64,000 nt of DNA, taken from NCBI RefSeq assembly GCF_022811725.1, contig NZ_CP094527.1:1798001-1862000 (forward strand), in the 5' to 3' direction. The position numbers and the translations under genes were made by a program. The notes beneath the pieces are model-generated. The model searched no databases, was not told the DNA's origin, and worked only from the letters and a program-made list of their open reading frames with translations. The DNA is from Mucilaginibacter sp. SMC90 (GTDB lineage Bacteria; Bacteroidota; Bacteroidia; Sphingobacteriales; Sphingobacteriaceae). Below are positions 9,019 through 19,204 of the stretch, one piece after another (position 1 is the first letter of the stretch; the number at the start of each line of letters is the position of its first letter).

Positions 9019-9693
9019 ATGAAAAAGGTTAACAATAAAACAATAATTGCCTGGGACGTAGAAAACTGGTCAAGAGCACTCACTTTTTGGGAAGAGCATT
9101 GTCCTGTTACCAACAAAGAATTTAACTGCCTTGAACTGGGTTCGAGCAAAGGGGGCTTATCACTATGGCTTGCATTAAAAGGCAACAATGTTTATTGCAC
9201 AGATCTTAACGGCCCCGAACAAGCCGCACATGACATTCATAATGCATATGATTGCGGATCGAGGATTACCTATGGTAATGTTGATGCTACTAATATCCCG
9301 TTCGAAAACAGCTTTGACATCATCGTTTTTAAATCGATCATGGGCGGTATCAGCTTCACCGACCCCGAAAACAAACAGCGCATTATTGATCAGATTTATA
9401 AGGCATTAAAACCGAACGGCCGATTGCTTTTTGCTGAAAACCTGGAATCGACTTTTATGCACAGGTTTTTTAGAAAGAAATTTGGCACACGTGGCTGGAA
9501 TTACTTAACGATAGACGAAGTAGATGGGATTTTTTCATCCTTTAAAAGCTTTAACTATACCACTACCGGCTTTTTCGGTTGCTTTGGCCGTAACGAATGG
9601 CAGCGCAATGTTCTGGGTAAAATTGATAAGGCTTTTGAATACTTTATCCCCTTTAAAAATAGGTATATCATTGTAGGGCAGGCTGTGAAATAG
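9019..9693 (+). CDS. Class I SAM-dependent methyltransferase
   Basis: A 224-residue cytoplasmic methyltransferase of unknown substrate. Motif I is LELGSSKGG (38-46), the acidic end of strand beta-2 is TDLNG (about 61-65), and VDATNIPF (about 92-99) is the usual motif before strand beta-4. The central SAM-binding half looks intact; residues 130-224 are probably the substrate side. The family covers small-molecule, lipid and protein methylation, and nothing here narrows it. The gene is monocistronic, with an AT-rich leader and a terminator 83 bases after the stop. It is not adjacent enough to the STAND gene (667 bases and several repeats away) to be called a partner. Confidence 0.75.
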   Translation: MKKVNNKTIIAWDVENWSRALTFWEEHCPVTNKEFNCLELGSSKGGLSLWLALKGNNVYCTDLNGPEQAAHDIHNAYDCGSRITYGNVDATNIPFENSFDIIVFKSIMGGISFTDPENKQRIIDQIYKALKPNGRLLFAENLESTFMHRFFRKKFGTRGWNYLTIDEVDGIFSSFKSFNYTTTGFFGCFGRNEWQRNVLGKIDKAFEYFIPFKNRYIIVGQAVK

Positions 9694-9775
9694 TGAAGCA
9701 AGCGTGTAAATAAAGCTGTTATTAACGGTTTTTAACCGAACCCCGAAAACTAAATTTTAATTGTTTTAATTATAG

Positions 9776-9812
9776 AAAATGCCCTTCGGATATCCGGAGG
9801 GCATTTTGTTTT
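9776..9812. terminator. Strong self-complementary terminator
   Basis: Bases 9776-9807 are self-complementary over 16 pairs (one G-T pair), with A-rich and T-rich ends. It can stop transcription from the methyltransferase and from the convergent minus-strand YqaE gene. Confidence 0.85.
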
Positions 9813-9875
9813 ATAAATAATATCCTTGATTTTTAACCACCTTTTAAAAAAATGTGATGGCAAAAAAGTTATAGG

Positions 9876-10076
9876 TTACCACCTTGCGCGCCTTGTTGCC
9901 CGCATCAGCTGGCGATGGCGTTTGGCATCATAATAATCGCTGGTTACAAGTATGGAGTGGATCACGCCTGGAATCCAGAAAAAAAGTGTTAAAAATATAT
10001 TCAATATAAATGCGCCTATCCTGCCTGTGGTTAGTATGGCAAGCGGCGGCAGTAAAAAGCACAAAAAATATCTCAT
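9876..10076 (-). CDS. YqaE/Pmp3-family small membrane protein
   Basis: A 66-residue protein with two hydrophobic helices joined by a short turn. LLPPLAIL (8-15) near the N-terminus and FWIPGVIHSI (33-42) are the family signatures. The C-terminal 20 residues are basic and probably cytoplasmic. Members are stress-induced plasma-membrane proteolipids that affect membrane potential and ion balance in yeast; the bacterial role is poorly known. It is on its own, 52 bases downstream of the minus-strand thioesterase, so the two could share a transcript. Confidence 0.85.
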   Translation of the reverse strand: MRYFLCFLLPPLAILTTGRIGAFILNIFLTLFFWIPGVIHSILVTSDYYDAKRHRQLMRATRRARW

Positions 10077-10128
10077 GGCTGTAGTCTTAATGTTTAACTA
10101 TTATTTAGACTATAGGCGGGTAAATTTG

Positions 10129-10680
10129 TTACTGTTTTATTTCTTCACCCAAGTTTGGCGGCAGCTGGTCGCCATAAAACAGGGCTTTAAGTTCGGTAGC
10201 ATCGTTGGGGTTCATCTTTCCACCCAATATCAATCGCAGTTGACGGCGGCGAAGCGCACCTTCAAACAGGGATATTTCCTTTTCGGTTTCGGGTATCAAT
10301 TCGGCAACTGCCGTTTTTTGCCCGTCGTTATCCAAAGCAACAAAGGTGTAATAAGCCTCGTTACTTTTTACTTTGGTTCCGGAAGGTATGTTTTGGGCCC
10401 AAACATCCATTCTCACCTCTACCGAAGTAGTGAAGGCCCGTGTAACCTTAGCCTCAATGCTTATCACATCGCCCAGTTTTATTGGTGCTTTAAATGATAC
10501 ATTATCTACCGAAGCGGTTACCACAATGCGGTTGCAATGTTTCTGTGCCGAAATAGCCGCTGCAATATCCATCCAATGCAGCAGGCGGCCCCCCATGAGG
10601 TTATTTAATGTATTGGTATCATTGGGTAATACCAGTTCGTTCATGATGGTGTATGATTCCTGCGGCGATTTTCCGGTCAT
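10129..10680 (-). CDS. Acyl-CoA thioesterase, hotdog fold
   Basis: Hydrolyses acyl-CoA to free acid and CoA in the cytoplasm. The 183-residue protein has the hotdog segment NTLNNLMGGRLLHWMD (23-38) with D38 in the catalytic-acid position of YciA/BACH-type enzymes. VDNVSFKAPIKLGD (about 58-71) is the second family signature. The length allows a single hotdog domain (about 5-135) and a basic helical tail, so it should oligomerise. Chain-length preference is not readable. The ATG at 10678-10680 precedes the domain by only a few residues and is the natural start. Confidence 0.85.
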   Translation of the reverse strand: MTGKSPQESYTIMNELVLPNDTNTLNNLMGGRLLHWMDIAAAISAQKHCNRIVVTASVDNVSFKAPIKLGDVISIEAKVTRAFTTSVEVRMDVWAQNIPSGTKVKSNEAYYTFVALDNDGQKTAVAELIPETEKEISLFEGALRRRQLRLILGGKMNPNDATELKALFYGDQLPPNLGEEIKQ

Positions 10681-11237
10681 AAGTCAGTCGTTATTTGGGG
10701 TAAAGATAAGAAGCCCCCTTGAAACGGCGTAGCCGTAATCAGCACAAAAGCAAATTAACAGCAGATGCCGTGCTGAAAATCGACTAAACAGGATGTGTTT
10801 AATAATCAATAACATAATTAAGATAGGGGTAAGCTGAGCTTGTCGAAGCATAATGGGCAAGCCTTTACGCATGAGTCTTAGACAGACCCAGACCGACCGG
10901 CCCTCTTTTGTCATTTCACCCCCAGATTCAAATACTCACAATAGCTGCTTTTATATGTTTTTAAACAGCTGTTAAATAAAATGTTCAAAAATGCTATTGA
11001 GCCCAATTGTGCAGGCGGATTTGGGCTGAAGCCTGCTTATCGCTTCTCATTATTCCATTGGTTTCAACCAACGGCAATGAAGTTTTATGTACCTGTAAAC
11101 GATATCTATCAATTTTAAACAGCTGCTAAGCTTTTTGCAAGAAATTTTTATCTTTGGATTGATACATAAGCTAAAAGCATACAACCACCATGATGTTTGT
11201 GTAGTTAACCTGATTGATATAGGATTTGAAATAACAC
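10681..11237. other. Intergenic region upstream of the ECF sigma gene
   Basis: No credible gene in 557 bases. Bases about 10830-10850 contain GAGCTTGTCGAAGCA, a short sequence widely dispersed in bacterial intergenic DNA. A 76-codon minus-strand frame here has no protein character. The last 150 bases are AT-rich and should hold the sigma-factor promoter, but I cannot place it. Confidence 0.4.
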
Positions 11238-11816
11238 ATGGCCCCCTTAAACTTGTTGGCAGATGATGCTGAACTACTGAGTCTTATTAGTGAAGGTTGC
11301 AAACCCGCTTTCGACGCTATATATAACAGGTATTGGAAACATGTTTATAATACAGCATATCAACGGCTCAATGATACCGAACGCGCGCAGGATATAGCGC
11401 AGGATGTATTTGTGCAGTTGTGGATACGTGGATCAAAAGCGCCAATTGAAAACCTGCCTGCTTATTTGCTTGTTGCTGCCCGTAACGGTGTTTTCAAGTT
11501 TATGGAAAAGGAATCGCGCTATGCGGCCCTGCCTGATGCGGCCCAGGAAATTGAAAGTACTTTAGGCCGCGCCGATGCCAATGTGCTTCATGACGAATTT
11601 TTGAAAGCTTTTCATGAACTGATAGATACTTTACCTCCACAGCAGCGCATTATATTCCATTTGCGCTTTGATGAAGGCCTCTCAAGTCAGCAAATTGCCG
11701 ATCAGCTGCAAATCTCTCCTAAAACTGTACGAAACCAAATGGGCAAAACTCTTGCTACACTTCGTAAGTCACTTTTCCTGCTCCATATAGTGCTTTATTT
11801 TTATCAAAAGGGTTGA
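11238..11816 (+). CDS. ECF RNA polymerase sigma factor, FecI type
   Basis: A 192-residue sigma-70-family factor with region 2 (about 25-95, including DIAQDVFVQLW) and region 4 (about 130-180, LPPQQRIIFHLRFDEGLS then a helix-turn-helix). It directs polymerase to its own small set of promoters. It precedes a FecR-type anti-sigma gene (174 bases on) and a SusC with an STN domain, the three parts of a cell-surface signalling circuit in which substrate binding at the outer membrane frees the sigma factor. Expected targets are the SusC/SusD operon beginning at 13381. Confidence 0.9.
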   Translation: MAPLNLLADDAELLSLISEGCKPAFDAIYNRYWKHVYNTAYQRLNDTERAQDIAQDVFVQLWIRGSKAPIENLPAYLLVAARNGVFKFMEKESRYAALPDAAQEIESTLGRADANVLHDEFLKAFHELIDTLPPQQRIIFHLRFDEGLSSQQIADQLQISPKTVRNQMGKTLATLRKSLFLLHIVLYFYQKG

Positions 11817-11990
11817 TGTAGCATTTTTTATTTGATGTTACCGCGTTATTTTTATCAGCTATGCTAACTTATTGCAGCTATTTTATCGCCCAACTTTAAA
11901 CGTGTGTTATTTTTAAATAAAACATTAAAAATATTTTCAATTAACATGGGCTATTTACATTTTGCCGACTCATAGGTATAAAGGATGTAA

Positions 11991-13157
11991 ATGGACGAGG
12001 CGAACAAACAATATTTTGTACAAATATTAAAAAGATACAGGCTTGGTGAGGCAACTCAGGAAGAAATTAAGTTCCTTGAGTCGTACTATAACCTGTTTGA
12101 TTTAAATGATGCCCTCATCACCGATGAAAACGAGGCCGACTATGCGCACCTGAAAGATGCTATTAAAGCTACGGTTGATCAAAGAATAGCGCAGTACGAA
12201 AAAAAGCCCGTTACGTTGCCTTCAAGGTCTGGCTGGATCAGGTATGCCGTGGCAGCCTCAATTTTGTTGTTTATTTCGGTTGGTGCTTACTTTCTTATCC
12301 GGAGCAATCATAAGGCCGATAATTTAACGGTAAATACTTATAAAGGGATAGTGCCCGGTACTAATAAGGCTACCCTTACTTTAGCTAACGGCGCAACCAT
12401 ATTGCTTGACGATGCTAATAACGGGCAGATAGCTAAGCAGGCGGGCGTGAAGATCACTAAAACTGCCGACGGACAGATTGTTTACCAGGCCGATACTGAC
12501 GCACAGCAGCAGGCTGTACAAAATACGGTTACAACACCTAAAGGCGGCCAGTATAAGATCATCCTGCCCGATGGCACTAATGTTTGGCTCAACGCAGCTT
12601 CATCAATAACCTATCCAACGGTTTTTAAAGGAGCACAGCGCGAAGTAACACTTAATGGCGAAGGCTACTTTGAAGTGGCTAAGAATAAGGCAATGCCTTT
12701 CAGGGTAAAATCGACCCTGCAAACTGTTGAGGTGCTGGGTACTCATTTCAATATAAACGCTTATGCAGACGAAGCGCTGGTTAAAACCACGTTGCTGGAA
12801 GGCTCGGTAAAGGTGATATCGGCAGCAAACTCAACGCTTATTGTTCCGGGCGAGCAGGCCGTAATAAACCGCGGGGGCAATGGTGCTATCAGCAGGCAAC
12901 AAGTAAACATTGATAAAGAAGTGGCCTGGAAAAACGGTGTATTCTCATTTGCAGATGAGGATATTCGTGAAGTAATGCGCCAAATAAGCCGCTGGTATGA
13001 TATTGATGTGATTTACGAAGGTGATATGCCCAACGAAAAGTTCTTCGGCGAAATTTCAAGAAGCAGCAACCTGGCTGATGTTTTCAAGATCCTGGAACTT
13101 AACAACATGAAATTTACGGCAGAAGGCAAAACGGTAAAGGTATCTTACAGCAAATAA
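11991..13157 (+). CDS. FecR-family anti-sigma factor
   Basis: A 388-residue single-span inner-membrane protein. Residues 1-80 are cytoplasmic and would hold the sigma factor, 82-103 are the membrane helix, then the periplasmic FecR domain (about 180-285) with LPDGTNVWLNA and the C-terminal DUF4974-like domain (about 315-385). The periplasmic part should contact the STN domain of the SusC encoded 223 bases downstream. No frameshift or domain loss. Its substrate specificity comes from the SusC partner. Confidence 0.92.
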   Translation: MDEANKQYFVQILKRYRLGEATQEEIKFLESYYNLFDLNDALITDENEADYAHLKDAIKATVDQRIAQYEKKPVTLPSRSGWIRYAVAASILLFISVGAYFLIRSNHKADNLTVNTYKGIVPGTNKATLTLANGATILLDDANNGQIAKQAGVKITKTADGQIVYQADTDAQQQAVQNTVTTPKGGQYKIILPDGTNVWLNAASSITYPTVFKGAQREVTLNGEGYFEVAKNKAMPFRVKSTLQTVEVLGTHFNINAYADEALVKTTLLEGSVKVISAANSTLIVPGEQAVINRGGNGAISRQQVNIDKEVAWKNGVFSFADEDIREVMRQISRWYDIDVIYEGDMPNEKFFGEISRSSNLADVFKILELNNMKFTAEGKTVKVSYSK

Positions 13158-13281
13158 TATTTAACCTTAAACTTTATACTAACAACTAAACAAAACTAAA
13201 TGCTAATCACTAAAAAAATGCTTGATGGATAAACTACTACGATAAACCTCAGACAGATCTCATATTAACAGACCAAAATTA

Positions 13282-13307
13282 ACCGGAAGCCTCTCACCGC
13301 TTCCGGT
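13282..13307 (+). other. Hairpin in the leader of the STN-SusC gene
   Basis: A perfect 9-pair stem (ACCGGAAGC with GCTTCCGGT) and 8-base loop lie between fecR and susC, not followed by a clear T-run. It could be a weak terminator or an mRNA processing site separating regulator from surface genes. Confidence 0.5.
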
Positions 13308-13380
13308 CTTAAATAGGTCAGGCAGCACAAGATGTCGAAGCCCTGGGCTGCATTTTATTAACCCAATCTTATTCAAAAAT

Positions 13381-16300
13381 ATGAAATTAACTTTTCTTTA
13401 CAACGCCGTATGCGCTATACGGGGGGTAAAGTTCAAATTCTTATTAGTATTGAAACTCACCACTATACTGTTGCTTGTCGGCGCGTTACATTTATCCGCA
13501 GCAAGTTATTCTCAAACGGTAACTATATCCGGTAAAAACAAAAGCCTCGAGTCGGTTTTTAAGGATATAAAGCGTCAAACCGGCTATTTGTTTTTTTATA
13601 GCGGGAAAGTGAATTTAAAAGGCAAAACAATTGATGCCGATTTTCATGATACACAGCTTGTTGATGCGCTTAACGCGTGCCTTAAAGACTTTGATCTGAG
13701 TTTTACCATCGTGTCTAAAACCATTGTAATTCAGAATAAAATACCCGAACCGAGACCTTCGCCGGTTGTTTCGATGAGCAAAATTCCGGTAAGTGGCCGC
13801 GTGCTGGATTCGGTAAGTAAAACCACTTTACCGGGCGTAAATATTGCCGTTAAAGGCGGTAGGGGTGTAATTGGCCAAACTAATGATAAAGGCGAATTTA
13901 ATGTACAGGCCGATGCAGGGCAAACATTAGTATTCTCATTTATGGGCTACAAATCGGTAGAAGCTAAGGTGGTAGCAGGCCAATCGATTGTAGTAAAGCT
14001 TTTGCCTGATATTAATAACATTAAAGATGTTGTTGTAACCGGGTACCAGGTTATCAAAAAAGATAACTATACGGGCAACGCCATTACGGTGAGCGGTGCC
14101 GATCTGAAGCGTAATAATCCGCAAAATGTGATCAAGAGTATCGCCTCATTTGATCCGTCGTTTAAAGTGCTTGATAATAACTTTGCAGGTTCTGATCCAA
14201 ATAGGCTGCCAAAGATAAATGTAAGGGGCGCTACAGCCATTCCTTCCATCAATGATAATATACTTGACCGTAATAACCTTTCAAGCAATTATAACCTGCC
14301 GGCTTTTATTCTTGATGGTTTTGAGGTATCGCTTCAAAAAGTGGTTGACCTTGATATCAATCGTATCGAATCGGTTACGTTGTTGAAAGATGGTGCCGCT
14401 ACAGCGGTTTATGGTTCAAGGGCTGCCAACGGAGTAATGGTTATCACCACCAAAGCGCCGGTTGCCGGAAAGCTGCAGCTGTCATACAATTATGAGCTTA
14501 CTTTTAACGGGCCCGATTTGTCAGATTATCATGTGCTTAATGCCAAACAAAAAGTTGCCTATGAGCAGTTGGTTGGCCTTTATGATACCAAAACATCCAC
14601 CAGCGGTGATACCAAGCAGGACGATCTTAATGCCCAGCTGTTTACCCGGTTGAAAAATGTGGCAAGTGGTGTTAATACCTACTGGTTATCGCAACCGCTA
14701 AGAAATGCCTATCAGCAAAAACATTCAGTATATGCCCAGGGCGGCGATCAGTCATTCAGGTATGGCATCGATTTGCGTTATCAAACTCAACCCGGTGTTA
14801 TGAAGGGGTCTGACAATACGCGTTATAGTGGTGGCGTAAATTTTACATATAACCCAAGCTCAAGGCTTATCATCAGGAATGATCTTACCATTACGCAGGT
14901 TAACCAGGCAAACTCCCCGTATGGTGATTTTTCTACTTATGTAAATGCCAATCCATATTTTCCGATACGGGATAGTACAGGCAGGCTGGTGCAGGAACTT
15001 GCTAACTGGCGTGTAAACACTGGTCGCCTGGGAACCGATCAGTACGTTACCGAAAATGTATTTAACCCGTTGTATGAAGCCAGCCTGAGCAGCTTTGATA
15101 AAGATGCATATACAGAAATACTGGAGTCATTCTCGGCCGATTATAAAATATCAAAAAGCCTGCGGTTAAGGGCTTTGATGAGCGTAAATAAAAACAATTC
15201 AACATCTGATAAGTATGTATCACCGTTGAGCAGTGTCTTCTACAACACTGCATCTGATCAGTTAAATAACCGGGGTACTTATGACTATGGTACCAACGCC
15301 AGCCTTAATCTCGACGGAAACGTAACCATCAGCTACAATAAACAGCTGGGTGGGCACTATTTCAACCTTGTTTTGGGTGCCAATATTTTGGCTTCAAAAG
15401 CTGATATTAAATCTTTTTCGGCCCAGGGCTTTTCAAATGATAGGTTTACCAACATAGGCTTTGCCCGTACCTATAAAGAAAACTCGGCCCCGTATGGCGA
15501 TGTAACCAAGTCAAGAACGGCAGGTACTTTCTTTTCTGGTAACTATGCATTCCAAAACAAATATCTTTTAGATGCTTCGGTAAGGGTAGACGGGTCATCC
15601 GCTTTCGGGGCCGACAGGCGTTATGCGCCCTTTGGCTCGTTGGGTATTGGCTGGAACATTCATAAGGAAAGCTTTTTTCAGGGTTCAAACGTAATAAGCC
15701 AGCTGCGCCTTAAAGGAAGTATCGCTACACTGGGCTCTATCAGTTTCCCGGCATACCAGTCTCGTTCAATTTATTTGTATGATACACAACACTGGTATTC
15801 AACAGGTATTGGTGCTACCATACTGGGTTATGGAAACAGCAACCTTGAGTGGCAAAAAACCCGCACAACTGATGTGGGAATGGATATTGGTTTGTTTAAA
15901 GACAGGATAGTAATATCGCCAAGATACTATTACAAGCTTACCAAAGGGCTTATCACCGATATTAACCTTGCGCCATCAACAGGTTTTAATACCTATAAAG
16001 ATAACCTTGGCGATATGTCAAATAAAGGATATGAACTTTATCTCGTAGCGCAGGTTTTCCGCACAACCGACTGGAACATAAACCTGACCGGTAATCTTGC
16101 TCATAACGTTAACAAAATAGTTAGTATATCTGATGCATTGAAGGCCTTCAATAACAACATCGATAATTTCCAAACCGATAAAACTAAAAATGCTTTTTCA
16201 ACACCGTTAACCCGGTATGTTGAAGGTAAATCGTTGAATACAATTTATGCCGTAAAATCATTAGGTATCGACCCCGAAAACGGTAAAGAGATACTTGTGA

Positions 16301-16815
16301 AAAAAGATGGCAGCCTGACTTATATATGGGATGTTAAGGATGTACAGGATGTAGGCAATACCACACCAAAGGCCGAAGGCTTTTTTGGCAGCACAGTATC
16401 ATACAAACGGTTTATGATGAGCTTTAGTTTCCACTACCGTTTTGGTGGGCAGGCGTATAATCAAACCCTTATCGACAGGGTTGAAAACGCCGACCCGCGC
16501 TTTAACGTTGACAGCCGGGTATTGGAACAAAGGTGGAAACAACCAGGTGATCACACGTTTTTCAAAAACATTACCGACCTCACTGATACTTACGTGTCAT
16601 CACGGTTCATACAAAAAGATAACCTGATCGAACTACAGTCACTATACTTTTCATATGATTTTAATCCGAAAGCTATCCGCCGTTTGGGGCTTCAAAACCT
16701 GCGCCTGGCAACCACAGCAAACGATGTTTTCAGGGCTTCAACAATTCAGGCAGAGCGGGGTATCAGTTATCCCTTCGCCCGCAGCATAACATTTTCATTA
16801 CTGGGTTCATTTTAA
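13381..16815 (+). CDS. SusC/RagA TonB-dependent transporter with STN signalling domain
   Basis: A 1144-residue outer-membrane transporter. A hydrophobic signal segment (about 20-44) is followed by an STN domain (about 50-120) that contacts FecR, a carboxypeptidase-regulatory-like domain (about 134-212), the plug (about 220-355, with KDGAATAVYGSRAANG) and a beta-barrel ending in Phe. It imports large substrates with energy from TonB. It is followed 9 bases later by its SusD partner and by surface lipoproteins. No polysaccharide-active enzyme is in the operon, so a peptide or glycopeptide substrate is as likely as a glycan. The start could be a few codons later; the long N-terminus is usual for this class. 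Confidence 0.95.
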   Translation: MKLTFLYNAVCAIRGVKFKFLLVLKLTTILLLVGALHLSAASYSQTVTISGKNKSLESVFKDIKRQTGYLFFYSGKVNLKGKTIDADFHDTQLVDALNACLKDFDLSFTIVSKTIVIQNKIPEPRPSPVVSMSKIPVSGRVLDSVSKTTLPGVNIAVKGGRGVIGQTNDKGEFNVQADAGQTLVFSFMGYKSVEAKVVAGQSIVVKLLPDINNIKDVVVTGYQVIKKDNYTGNAITVSGADLKRNNPQNVIKSIASFDPSFKVLDNNFAGSDPNRLPKINVRGATAIPSINDNILDRNNLSSNYNLPAFILDGFEVSLQKVVDLDINRIESVTLLKDGAATAVYGSRAANGVMVITTKAPVAGKLQLSYNYELTFNGPDLSDYHVLNAKQKVAYEQLVGLYDTKTSTSGDTKQDDLNAQLFTRLKNVASGVNTYWLSQPLRNAYQQKHSVYAQGGDQSFRYGIDLRYQTQPGVMKGSDNTRYSGGVNFTYNPSSRLIIRNDLTITQVNQANSPYGDFSTYVNANPYFPIRDSTGRLVQELANWRVNTGRLGTDQYVTENVFNPLYEASLSSFDKDAYTEILESFSADYKISKSLRLRALMSVNKNNSTSDKYVSPLSSVFYNTASDQLNNRGTYDYGTNASLNLDGNVTISYNKQLGGHYFNLVLGANILASKADIKSFSAQGFSNDRFTNIGFARTYKENSAPYGDVTKSRTAGTFFSGNYAFQNKYLLDASVRVDGSSAFGADRRYAPFGSLGIGWNIHKESFFQGSNVISQLRLKGSIATLGSISFPAYQSRSIYLYDTQHWYSTGIGATILGYGNSNLEWQKTRTTDVGMDIGLFKDRIVISPRYYYKLTKGLITDINLAPSTGFNTYKDNLGDMSNKGYELYLVAQVFRTTDWNINLTGNLAHNVNKIVSISDALKAFNNNIDNFQTDKTKNAFSTPLTRYVEGKSLNTIYAVKSLGIDPENGKEILVKKDGSLTYIWDVKDVQDVGNTTPKAEGFFGSTVSYKRFMMSFSFHYRFGGQAYNQTLIDRVENADPRFNVDSRVLEQRWKQPGDHTFFKNITDLTDTYVSSRFIQKDNLIELQSLYFSYDFNPKAIRRLGLQNLRLATTANDVFRASTIQAERGISYPFARSITFSLLGSF

Positions 16816-16824
16816 TACATAACC

Positions 16825-18318
16825 ATGAAGAGATATTTAATTTTTATAATCCCGTTGCTGGTGTTTACCTCATGCAAAAAGTTTTTGGATGTACAGCCAG
16901 AATCTGATGTGGCTAAAGAACAGCTGTTTACCACCGAGGATGGTTTTGAGGAGGCGTTAAATGGTGTTTACACCAGGTGCACAAAGGCGGATTTGTATGC
17001 CGGAAACCTTACGTTCAGCAACCTTGATATCATGGCGCAGAACTATTCATTCTCCAATACAGATTTTCAGAAGATAGCGTCATTTCAATACAAGGAAAGT
17101 ATTTTAAAAGATAAGAACAGCCAGATCTGGTCGGCAGTTTATAATGCTATCGGCAATTGTAATGAGATATTGCAGGTAATAGATAAGCAAAAGGCGGTGT
17201 TTTCGGGCAACAACTATGCTATCATTAAAGGAGAAGCGCTTGCCCTGCGTGCGTACCTGCATTTTGATCTTTTGCGCATGTTTGGTGCTTCGTACAAATA
17301 CAACCCAAATGCCAAAGGCATTCCGTACGTAACTAATGTTAGCATTAAAAGCACACCTTTTTCATCAGTAGCTGATGTAATTAACTATGCCATAATTGAT
17401 CTGCGCAATGCACGTACGCTGCTAAGTAATACAGATCCTATTATTTCAGCCGGTTATATTGTAGGATACCCTAATAAAAGATACCCTGATGGTTATACCG
17501 GACCAAAGCAAACAGAAACTACAAGCAATACATTGTTTCTGCAAAACCGCAGGCACCGGCTTAATTATTATGCAGTATGCGGCGAGCTTGCAAGGATCTA
17601 CCTGTACAAAAATGATTACCAGAATGCCCTTTCCAACGCTAATGATGTAATAAACGCCAATAAATTTCCCTGGACTCAAAAAGATGATGCCTTTAATAAC
17701 AACGTAGAGCAGAAAGACAGGGTATTTTATAACGAGTTGGTATTTGGCTGGTATGCGCCGCTTGCTAATGATGACAATGCACTTGTTACCTTGTTTAGTG
17801 CGGTCAATACCGCGCAGTATCAGCCCACACCCTTACAGTTAGATAATATTTATGAAAAAAGCACTGTAGGTGCCGAGGACTGGCGCTACAGGCAATGGTT
17901 TTTTACAGCTACAGATGTAACGCCTAATCGCAGCTATTTGGTTAAATATTTAGTTAACAGCTCGCCGCAGGTAAACTTGCACCCGATAATGGCACCCGCG
18001 TTTCGTTTAGCCGAAGCATATTACATAGCGGCAGAGGCAAGTTACGACAGCAACCCAACCAAAGCCATTGAATATTTAAATACCGTACGTACGCACCGCG
18101 GTATTATTGACCCGTTGCCGACCACTTTAGGCAAAACAGCTTTTTTGAATGAGCTGGTTAAAGAAGCCCGTAAAGAGTTTTACGGTGAGAGCCAGATATT
18201 TTACATGTATAAGCGGTTAAATCTTGATATAGTGGCCCCCAGTGGCCAGATCTATCCGGCATCAAATAGTATTTACGTGTTCCCGGTTCCTGACGACGAA
18301 ATAGCTTACAATAATTGA
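16825..18318 (+). CDS. SusD/RagB-family surface lipoprotein
   Basis: A 497-residue substrate-binding lid that sits on SusC at the cell surface. Lipobox FTSC with lipidated C17; FLDVQPES follows directly and is the typical SusD N-terminus. Helical TPR-like scaffold, with the C-terminal segment AEAYYIAAEASY and NTVRTHRG characteristic of the family. It is translated 9 bases after SusC and defines, with it, the transporter unit. The ligand is unknown. Confidence 0.95.
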   Translation: MKRYLIFIIPLLVFTSCKKFLDVQPESDVAKEQLFTTEDGFEEALNGVYTRCTKADLYAGNLTFSNLDIMAQNYSFSNTDFQKIASFQYKESILKDKNSQIWSAVYNAIGNCNEILQVIDKQKAVFSGNNYAIIKGEALALRAYLHFDLLRMFGASYKYNPNAKGIPYVTNVSIKSTPFSSVADVINYAIIDLRNARTLLSNTDPIISAGYIVGYPNKRYPDGYTGPKQTETTSNTLFLQNRRHRLNYYAVCGELARIYLYKNDYQNALSNANDVINANKFPWTQKDDAFNNNVEQKDRVFYNELVFGWYAPLANDDNALVTLFSAVNTAQYQPTPLQLDNIYEKSTVGAEDWRYRQWFFTATDVTPNRSYLVKYLVNSSPQVNLHPIMAPAFRLAEAYYIAAEASYDSNPTKAIEYLNTVRTHRGIIDPLPTTLGKTAFLNELVKEARKEFYGESQIFYMYKRLNLDIVAPSGQIYPASNSIYVFPVPDDEIAYNN

Positions 18319-18338
18319 TCTCAATACCATTTATAACA

Positions 18339-19193
18339 ATGAAAAGAAATTTATTTTATGTTTTAGTGGTCGTTGCAGTTCTTTTTGGCTGCAAAAAAGA
18401 CCAGTTACTCACATATGGCTCCAGGGATAATATCTATCTGAATTATAAGGATAAAGACAAAAATCAGGATACCTCGGTATTAACTTATTCTTTTGCTTAT
18501 AATCCTACCCTGGCCCAGGATACCATCTGGTTACCGGTAATAATTTCAGGGCAAAGGTCAAAAACTGAACGGAAGTTTGCAATAAACGTAGTTGACACGG
18601 CTACCACAGCCAAAGCCGGTTTGCATTATGAAGCACTTAAGCCATCTTACATAATGCCTGCAGATTCGGGCACAGTAAAAATACCGGTCATCATTAAAAA
18701 CAGCGACCCTGAACTGGCAAATAAATCTGTGATGCTCACTATCCAGGTTTCGGGGGGACAGGATTTCAACTCATCGTTACCGGCAAATTTAAGGACAAAA
18801 TCTATCCTTTACTCTGCACGTTTGGAGCAGCCGGCATGGTGGATCTACTGGATGGGTAACCTTGGCCCTTACAGCAGGGTAAAGCACGAGTTGTTCCTGA
18901 TCTCTTCAGGTACTACCGATCTGGTTGACATGTCAAAGCCAAATGCTTACCTCCAGATCCCGCGTACGTTGTATTACATTGACAACGTAAGGACATTTAT
19001 TAACGACCCATTTGCCTGGGTAGCGCGATACCCGGAAAAAGGTTATGTGCTTACCCAAAGGGCCGGTGGAAGTAAGGATTATGATTTTTATAATTCTTCC
19101 TCGCCCGATAAGAAGTTTTACCTCAAGTATTACGATCAGGCAGACAGGTATTTTTTTGTTGATGAAAATGGTCAACAGGTTATTATCAATTAA
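18339..19193 (+). CDS. DUF4843-type surface lipoprotein
   Basis: A 284-residue lipoprotein (LFGC lipobox) with a beta-rich N-terminal half, including DTIWLPVIISG and GLHYE. This is the pattern of the DUF4843 proteins that accompany SusC/SusD pairs carrying an STN domain. The earlier ATG at 18315 would overlap susD and put nine residues before a good signal peptide, so 18339 is preferred. It probably binds substrate at the outer leaflet. Function inferred from position. Confidence 0.8.
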   Translation: MKRNLFYVLVVVAVLFGCKKDQLLTYGSRDNIYLNYKDKDKNQDTSVLTYSFAYNPTLAQDTIWLPVIISGQRSKTERKFAINVVDTATTAKAGLHYEALKPSYIMPADSGTVKIPVIIKNSDPELANKSVMLTIQVSGGQDFNSSLPANLRTKSILYSARLEQPAWWIYWMGNLGPYSRVKHELFLISSGTTDLVDMSKPNAYLQIPRTLYYIDNVRTFINDPFAWVARYPEKGYVLTQRAGGSKDYDFYNSSSPDKKFYLKYYDQADRYFFVDENGQQVIIN

Positions 19194-19204
19194 ACACTTA
19201 GGTC

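Noticed and set aside
9019..9693. Methyltransferase as partner of the STAND nuclease (restriction-modification)
   Set aside because: 667 bases and several repeats apart, not an adenine/cytosine DNA methylase motif set (no DPPY/NPPY or PC motif), so pairing is not supported.
9952..10497. 181-codon plus-strand frame
   Set aside because: Antisense to YqaE and the thioesterase; it exists because those genes have open opposite frames.
10684..10914. 76-codon minus-strand frame
   Set aside because: No ribosome binding site, no homology pattern, in an AT-rich leader region.
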